A stretch of DNA of 64,000 bases. It comes from Schistosoma mansoni (taxonomy: Eukaryota > Platyhelminthes > Trematoda > Strigeidida > Schistosomatidae). The translations under genes were made by a program, and so were the position numbers. The DNA lies in assembly GCF_000237925.1 (NCBI RefSeq), contig NW_017386006.1, positions 372,001 to 436,000 on the forward strand, in the 5' to 3' direction. The notes beneath the pieces were generated by a model. The model was not told the origin of the DNA and did no database searches. It saw only the letters and a program-made list of their open reading frames with translations. Positions within the stretch are counted from its first letter, which is position 1. Each line of letters opens with the position of its first letter. Of the stretch, positions 57,480-64,000 are shown one piece after another.

Positions 57480-57725
57480 CTTGCCTGTTTTGACATGAGA
57501 GTATGTGTTTTAATTGCTTACCTTATTCCTAACTTGTCTGTGACTTATTTTTGTCTGACTATAAACATTGAATCTCTCTCTGTCAAAATAAGTTAACTTA
57601 CTCGCCTTCTCTACTCCGCTTCTCAGCTTCTTATTCTGAATGCCTGTCTGGATAAACGAATGCTTGAAATACGTTCCTCCAACGCAACCAGTACTTGGCT
57701 TCTTATCACCAACTTCACACAAACG
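57480..57725 (+). mobile_element. LTR-like fossil, related to 27.4 kb block
   Basis: gtgacttatttttgtctgactataaacattgaat parallels 27448-27480. CT-rich sequence follows, ending caccaacttcacacaaacggag. No coding part is attached. Probably an old solo terminal repeat of a Gypsy-type element. Confidence 0.3.
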
Positions 57726-58169
57726 GAGTTAAATGGAACATTTATGCACATAACATTTTCGTACGATCAAGCCGGATTCTGATACATAGGCCAGCAATTA
57801 TAAGCTTAATTCACTATATAATAAAAACGTCTAATATCAGTGAGAGAGTGAGAACACCGGACTCCTGAAACCAAGAAAGTAGATTAGAAATGGTCATCCA
57901 GGTCCCGAAAATTTAGACCATTCAAGGAATAATCAACTGGCCAACCATCCGACTTCTCTCATACAGTTTTATAATATTAACCTCAGTTTGTTTTAGTAAT
58001 CATCAAACAACTAAAGTAACAAATTCTCCAAAAAACCAATATTAGTTTTTGACAGAAAATACGTCTATCTAAAAAGTTACATAATCAATTGTGTGTAAAC
58101 AAGTGTATTTGAGAAAATGACTGATATAAAACAGCATTTGAAACAATATTCGGTGGGATTATAATTTAT
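57726..58169. other. no gene seen
   Basis: AT-rich sequence with no supported frame, domain or repeat. Confidence 0.5.
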
Positions 58170-58440
58170 GGGATGGTGGAGAAGATTTGTGGCTCAAAGA
58201 ACAAAACTCCATCAAAAACTATAATTTATAGACGAAGCGATCCGATTTAGAATAATAGATACTGGATTTTGGCGCGAAATTCATCCACTAAATTAGCTGA
58301 ATAGCGTTTTGACATTTTAGCTGATGCCATTTCGTGATGAAATCCATAAATCTAATTCCTAACACTGGTTTATAATAATTTAGACTCAAAACGTAGATGG
58401 ACATTCTCAAGGTCACTTTAGCGTCTCTCAAAGGTCATCC
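58170..58440 (+). repeat. dispersed repeat, shared with 29880-30140
   Basis: See 29880-30140 for the shared motifs. Non-coding. Confidence 0.45.
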
Positions 58441-59484
58441 GTAAATTATAGTCTCACGATTGATTCTTCGAAAAAACAGATATAAAAAATCCATGTTAAC
58501 TAATCAACGTATTATTGAAGACCAATTAACTTGTTTGTCTATTCAATAGAACATGTTCATTTCATAATATATGATGTACAGAATTAATGGTAGTTACTTG
58601 ACCAAATTCAATCTTCTACTGAGTACATATTCTTCACTAATAAACATTTGTAATAAAGTTAAGTAAGACATTATTATCAAACTTATATCCAATAATATCC
58701 AACAGTTATTCATTCATATATGCACTTATGAAGAAAAGTGGGACTTTCAAAATGAAGATTAGTGGTCTATTTATAAAATATTTATTTAACAACAGACTTG
58801 AACACAGCACTGGCTATTATAGTGAGGAATATATAAATATATATGATGTTTAGTAAATATAATATCTTGACTAGGTCTTACCAGGTTTTGTTAATAACAG
58901 GAATCAATAGAAACGGTAAATGTATGAAAGCTAAATACATTTAATCGCAATCGACAAAGTTGATGAGACATCAATCAGGCCAATCAATAGATGAAAGATG
59001 TCTGATGATTTGTGCTAAATAATAGCTAACTTCCAATTCATATATATTTATTTGACTCACTTGTCATATCAATTTGGAAGTTATATTCAATGCAAATTGA
59101 TCCCTTATAGGTGAAAAGTAGTAGGGTGTGATGCATAAACACCATAAAATCTACATAAACATATCTAAACATCCACGAAAACCTATATGTTAAGTACTTC
59201 GTGATCACCAACATCTTCAAAATGCTATTATTGACAAACGTTACTAGAAATACTGTACACTCCTGATATACTAAACATTCATTCTTTCGATGTTTAAATT
59301 GACTAGATGAAATTATACATTCCTCACTTTCATCCCATTATCTATAGTTCAATTTAAACCAACCAGTATTTTTATTGATTTTGTATTGTTTATTTGAATC
59401 CTCCCATTGATGTTCAGAATTGCAATTGATCAGTTTCTTGTTGGTATATGTGAATTCTGTGCGGATTGCTTCGATATTGCCTTA
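58441..59484. other. no gene seen
   Basis: AT-rich sequence with no supported frame, domain or repeat. Confidence 0.55.
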
Positions 59485-59590
59485 AGCTAGTGGCTATTCG
59501 GACTCAGTCTCTAAGTGGTGGATAACGTAACGGCGTTTCAAGTGAACAGTACTGGTTTCGAGTTCTAGAGTGAACATCAACTAGTTTTTA
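59485..59590 (+). mobile_element. tRNA-headed SINE-like remnant
   Basis: tctctaagtggtggataacg and ggtttcgagttctagagtgaac are spaced like pol III A and B boxes. The tail after the B box (agtgaacatcaac) is shared with the remnant at 23.2 kb. No hammerhead is seen. Confidence 0.4.
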
Positions 59591-60047
59591 TTTTCCTATT
59601 GTTTTTTATAATGTTAAGTAATTTTCAAATCATCCCTTTGGAATTATGTTCCTTATTTAATAACTCATATCACTTAGTGTTTTTTTTTATTTATTTCCAT
59701 TATATTTATCAATGACAGTATATTAATCCTAACCAACTACAATATGTTTTCTATATTATCTTACCAGTTAATTACTTTCTTAATTTAGATCATTCAATTT
59801 ATTGTATAAGAGAAGTGAAATAGCATGAACTGAATTTAATTTATGGTACATTGATGATCTACGTCTATTAAAATTATCATTTTCTTCGCATTAAACATTA
59901 AGTCAGCTGTTTTTTTTCTTCTTTTAATCATTAATTTGGTAACAGTGCATAAAGTGCACTTTGCATATTATTTATAAGTGATTGTGTTTTTTTTTGTGAT
60001 CTATTTTATTTTTAACGTAAATTATTACTTATAAGAGAATTTGTATA
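59591..60047. other. upstream region of type E gene
   Basis: AT-rich. ttataagaga and tataatgg lie just before the start codon; no clear TATA box can be chosen among many AT runs. Confidence 0.45.
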
Positions 60048-60716
60048 ATGGATATTAAAATGAAACTAATAATTCTAATTTTTCTGATATCTGTAATAAC
60101 AGTTGTAGGAGTGCAATTCGGTTTTGAACAGAAGACCGAAACTAATCACAACGCTGGATCAAAACTCAGTAACTCAAATAGTAGAAAAAATAGTAAAAGT
60201 AAGGAGTTAAACTTTGACCAAAGCGGATCTAGACAAAATGGTTTAGAGGCATCTAAAATGAGTGGTCATTCTAGATCTCAATATAAACACAAAAAATATG
60301 GACATCTCAAAGCTAAAGGCAAATTCCGTTCACGTGGACTCGGTAGACACGGTATCGTATCATCAGAATCTACATATTATGTAATTGAAGGCAAATTCGA
60401 TAGATATGGTCGAAAGAGACCTACTAACTCGAAATTCAAAACTCGTGGAAAAGAGAAAAAATATTCTAAAAAAATTGTTGATAATCAATTCGATATTCAA
60501 GGTGGTTTAATTGAAGAACGTAAATATAAACGAACTGGTGATTATCAAGCGAATGGTACTCATGCTTATATCCAAGTTGGAGCTGAACAACAAGCTTCTT
60601 CAGCTTTAAATGTAAAAAGGAGTGAAAACAAACATTCAGATAAGAACAAGGAATTTGAATTTAAGCTTAGCTCTAACGATACCAGAAAACAGAGAAGTGA
60701 GGATGTTCGAGCATAA
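60048..60716 (+). CDS. secreted basic protein, TES-like, type E
   Basis: 222 aa, single exon. The signal peptide is residues 1-21 or so (MKLIILIFLISVITVVG). Met1 and Met5 are both possible starts; Met1 is listed because it is first. The mature part is Lys/Ser/Arg-rich without Cys. The core at about 78-160 has KFDRYGRK (116-123), then 28 residues from its Tyr to QFDIQGGLI (147-155), preceded by SSESTYYV, which parallels YSESTYFT in type C. So types C and E are the closest pair. The C-terminus is charged and Ser-rich. It is single-copy here, outside both duplications. Role as for the other TES-like genes: secreted, possibly eggshell-related, inferred. Confidence 0.65.
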   Translation: MDIKMKLIILIFLISVITVVGVQFGFEQKTETNHNAGSKLSNSNSRKNSKSKELNFDQSGSRQNGLEASKMSGHSRSQYKHKKYGHLKAKGKFRSRGLGRHGIVSSESTYYVIEGKFDRYGRKRPTNSKFKTRGKEKKYSKKIVDNQFDIQGGLIEERKYKRTGDYQANGTHAYIQVGAEQQASSALNVKRSENKHSDKNKEFEFKLSSNDTRKQRSEDVRA

Positions 60717-63600
60717 AACATTTCAACAATTTTACAAATATAATTTCTTTTTGACTATAATAAAAATAATATCGATTTTCATGTTAAAATTATAATTTAT
60801 TGATTCATTTTGATCTTCACACATTATTGATAAATAATAAGATCTACTATTTATACATCGCAAACAATACATAGATCTTTTCAATGAACGATATGATTAA
60901 TTCCTAGTAGTCTCTCATGACTGAGACAAATCAAACTAAAAATAAAGTAATGAATTGTTCAGTGCTTCCTGATTTTCAGGGATTATGTAACTTACATCGA
61001 TTCGTGATCTCCATAATAAGCTGTTGTTATTGAACATGAGCATTTGTATTCGTATTGAACCAACTCACGCCCACTGTTCTTAATGTAATCCTAATTTCGC
61101 ATAACTGATGTAGTATATTGTTTGTGAGCTAGAACTACAAGAAAGTTTATCTACCTGTGAGTTTCATTATGGTTTTATAATAATTTGCAATTAGTTGTTT
61201 TCAGTTCAGAAACACCACTGTGGTTACGAAAACCAAGTCAAACTGATATTAAATAGTAAATGTAAGAATACAACATGATATGAGTAATTATAAACTTGTT
61301 TTGTACGTTTGGATTACTTTACAATTGATTTGTCATTGAACAGTAACCAATATCATTTATATCAAGTCCTTTTTAGTGTTGACCCACTCAGGTCTTTGTT
61401 CCCAACATTCAAAGTTAAAGTATTGTCACTTTAACAACATGCGAAAAAACTACACATATCAACAAACTTGAGTAGATCATCAAGTCTCCAGTGCTAATTC
61501 ACTCTGATGATGTCAAAATGTGGCGAGAAGTAGAAAAGAATTAGAAATTACATGCATTCTAGACCGACCTCAGTGTCTTAATAATTTAGTCTAGGTTATG
61601 ACTAACGCCTACTAATGTACGTAGATGCATTCTTTAGAGATTGATATAGGTGTTTCAAACGCACACAATTATATACTTATTTCAAGATACAGGGTATGAT
61701 CAGCCATGTGAATGTCGAATATATCAGTTCGTTTCTATTGGTTATCTTAAGTCCTGATATGTGGTTAGCTCGAAACCTCTCATTGAATTGTTTTCTACAA
61801 TCCCTTTGTTTGCCTATATGCCAGTTTGTTTGTCAATTAATCTTATTCTATCGACCTTCTCGTCTATTAATATTTGTCGACCTATATTTTCAACATATTT
61901 TCATATCTCGCAATCATCGACTTCTAGTTTTATCAGCTTTGAGATCAATGTGTCTGAAAAGATTCTGACAGTAGCATTGAAAAATTCTGTATATCCGTTA
62001 CAGTCCTTTAATATATTTAGCATAATTCTCAATTTATTTTATTACACTTCAATCCTTGATTATTACAATTTGAATGAAATTTTTAGATATCCTAACGATA
62101 GTATAGCAGAAGAATCTCTCCGAAAATCCCTCCGGCACTTTGATGGATAGTATTATCATTTTTTTCAATCATTCTCCTTTTTTTGTATTTTAACTCTTAC
62201 CTAGGATTCACGTAACTGTGGATTTAGATCTCTCTTCGTTTGACTGGGCCTATGTTATTTGATTTTCGTTAAGATTTACCTCTCTGTGGTGTTTGTATTA
62301 ACTGATAATTCATTTGCACATTATTCCGCGCTTGATTCGAGTTCCAGATACAACACGTTCGATTGATCTCTTGGAGTTCTCTTGGACTTCAATACTAGTT
62401 CATACGTGACTACCTGAAGACTAATTGGATAGTTATACGAGTTACTAGTTAACATATCAACTTAACTACTTTTAACTGTCACGCTTCACTGAATTTTGTT
62501 TTTGCATGATACTAGGACATTGATAATAAGGTCGCGTATGACTAATTTTAATGTTATGATGTGAAGCGATCTATCGTTGTTGTTCTCGAACTTTCAACTG
62601 GATATGATTATTTAAATCCTTGCAGATATATATTTGATCCCACTTTTTAGGAATACCCTTGTGATTCTTAAGTACATAATGCTCTATTAATTAACTATTA
62701 TTTTTTCCGTATATTTTGTGCTTTATAAACGTTTGACTGTCCAGCATACAGGCTTTACCGTTGAGTTATTTTGTACTTTGATATAATTTGTTTTCTTTGT
62801 TAAGCTGGCACCAATTAAATTAAGCACAAAAATTGATATAGTTTCATAAGATTGACTACAAAAAAGCTTTGTACACTATGCGAAAGAAAGTAGTTCGGCG
62901 TAATCGAAAAAAGTTTGTTCTTTTGCATTGTCTGCTGCGTTCAGACCAAATATTGAAATTTCATTGGTCACAATTGGTGTTATTTAAATTTTAATACAAC
63001 TCATAAAATTGTCGAATTCTGATGCTGATTCAATGCAACTACTATTTCAGTTCACTCTTGTGTCCATTCTTTTCCATTTCACCTTCCTTCCGTTTATTAT
63101 TGATGTACAAGTCAATCACTTCAATTATTTAAGTAAACATTTCATAAGATTAATATTTTCGAAATCTCATTTTAATCCATTTGTTATCGAACATCCTGAT
63201 CTATATGCGCAATAGGCACATTTTAAACAATCAGAAGGTTTTGTCTAGTTATGAAAAAATCAGTTATTAGAAAAGTGACAAAATAAAAATGGATAAGGAG
63301 TACTGAAATAAATAATAAGACTTTTATGTGAATTATTTCTTAATATGGAGGGAAAAAAGGTTGAAATCAAGATATAGGGTTAGGATATAAGATTAGGTTT
63401 GATGTTAGGAATTAGATTAGGGTTTTTCTCATGTACCAATGATACCAGCTTTGATTTAAGCGTTAAGGTTACAAAGTTTAACCATGTGAATAAATACATT
63501 TAGCGCAGTTGTTCTACACTAAAAATAGGTTACTTATGTTGAATTTACTCACCACCATATAAGTGGTATCGACTTTTTACTCATTTCTAAAACATACACA
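60717..63600. other. no gene seen
   Basis: 2.9 kb of AT-rich DNA. AATAAAA-like sequence near 60760 may end the type E transcript. Overlapping short frames at 61.7-62.15 kb are Leu/Phe-rich and unsupported. 63380-63430 has loose TTAGGG-like repeats (gggttaggatataagattagg), not a telomere array. Confidence 0.5.
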
Positions 63601-63602
63601 AC

Positions 63603-63700
63603 AGTGTAGAGCTCTGATGGAGGGCTAATTGAAAAGAAATATTTCTTTGCTCAACTTGTCTTTTTATTATCTCAATGGGAATATGTCATGAATCGAATAA
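63603..63700 (+). repeat. dispersed repeat, shared with 6483-6620
   Basis: agtgtagagctctgatgg, ctaattgaaaagaaat and tttctttgctc follow the same order as at 6483. Confidence 0.4.
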
Positions 63701-64000
63701 CTCAAATCTAATCTTAGTATTTAGTTTCGTCATGTTTATCAATATTTGTAGTGTAGATTGAAAGGAAAACGACATATAAGTTCGATTTTCTTCTTAAAGA
63801 TTACCCATATTCTTGAAATTTTATGTGAACTCAAGCAGATTTTAAATGATCCATTGATCTGACTCAAATTTGATTGTATAAATGATGTTAAAAAATACAC
63901 ATCATCAACACTCGTACATAATCATTAACTAAATTTGAGTTGGTAGCTAACGGAATAAAATAGGAACAAATAGAGAGAAGAAATCACTTTTCAATTAGCT

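Noticed and set aside
61696-62150. Two overlapping Leu/Phe-rich frames as a gene
   Set aside because: No start context, domain, signal peptide or homology that I recognise; composition is that of AT-rich noise.
63370-63430. Telomere-like TTAGGG repeats
   Set aside because: Only a few imperfect units, not an array; ordinary AT-rich sequence.
1-64000. CRISPR arrays, bacterial operons or tRNA/rRNA genes
   Set aside because: None seen; tRNA-like boxes here belong to SINEs, and the sequence is plainly eukaryotic.

Overview
The window is eukaryotic, AT-rich and repeat-dense. It looks like a blood-fluke (Schistosoma-type) genome. The clues are tRNA-headed SINEs carrying hammerhead-ribozyme cores (Smalpha type), RTE-clade LINEs with tetranucleotide tails, Penelope-like elements (PLEs), a Curupira-like MULE transposon with 33-46 nt introns, and a set of small secreted proteins resembling the trematode eggshell synthesis (TES) family. 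The species cannot be fixed from the sequence.

Layout. 1-23.3 kb is almost all mobile DNA: an RTE LINE (1.2-3.4 kb, minus), a PLE with an inverted copy of its own tail (3.5-6.4 kb), a MULE gene with a second copy folded back on it (7.0-12.6 kb), a decayed LINE tail and SINE pieces (12.6-13.8 kb), a full-length LINE with a 15-bp target-site duplication (14.4-17.6 kb), and a second PLE made of two head-to-head copies with a hammerhead-like motif in each tail (18.9-23.2 kb). 23.97-25.31 kb and 34.41-35.76 kb are a direct duplication of one secreted-protein gene. Between them lie degenerate PLE and Ty3/Gypsy fossils. 38.6-39.2 kb holds two hammerhead SINEs in opposite orientation.

40.02-55.99 kb is a giant palindrome: arms of about 7.4 kb (40022-47430 and 48541-55994) around a 1.1-kb spacer. 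Each arm carries two different TES-like genes. The spacer and the inner arm ends lie in LINE sequence. A 200-N gap sits in the right arm exactly where the left arm has a 78-bp foldback. A seventh TES-like gene stands at 60.05 kb; the rest of 56-64 kb is sparse.

The host genes are four TES-like types in seven copies. All appear intronless, with an N-terminal signal peptide, a basic Ser/Arg/Lys/Tyr-rich body, and a shared core: (Y)D-x-YGR, then 27-28 residues to a F-(D/N)-(I/V)-x-G motif. By analogy with eggshell TES proteins they may be secreted vitelline or eggshell components, but that role is inferred. The most notable signals are this amplified gene cluster and the repeated fold-back (inverted duplication) architecture at scales from 80 bp to 7.4 kb.
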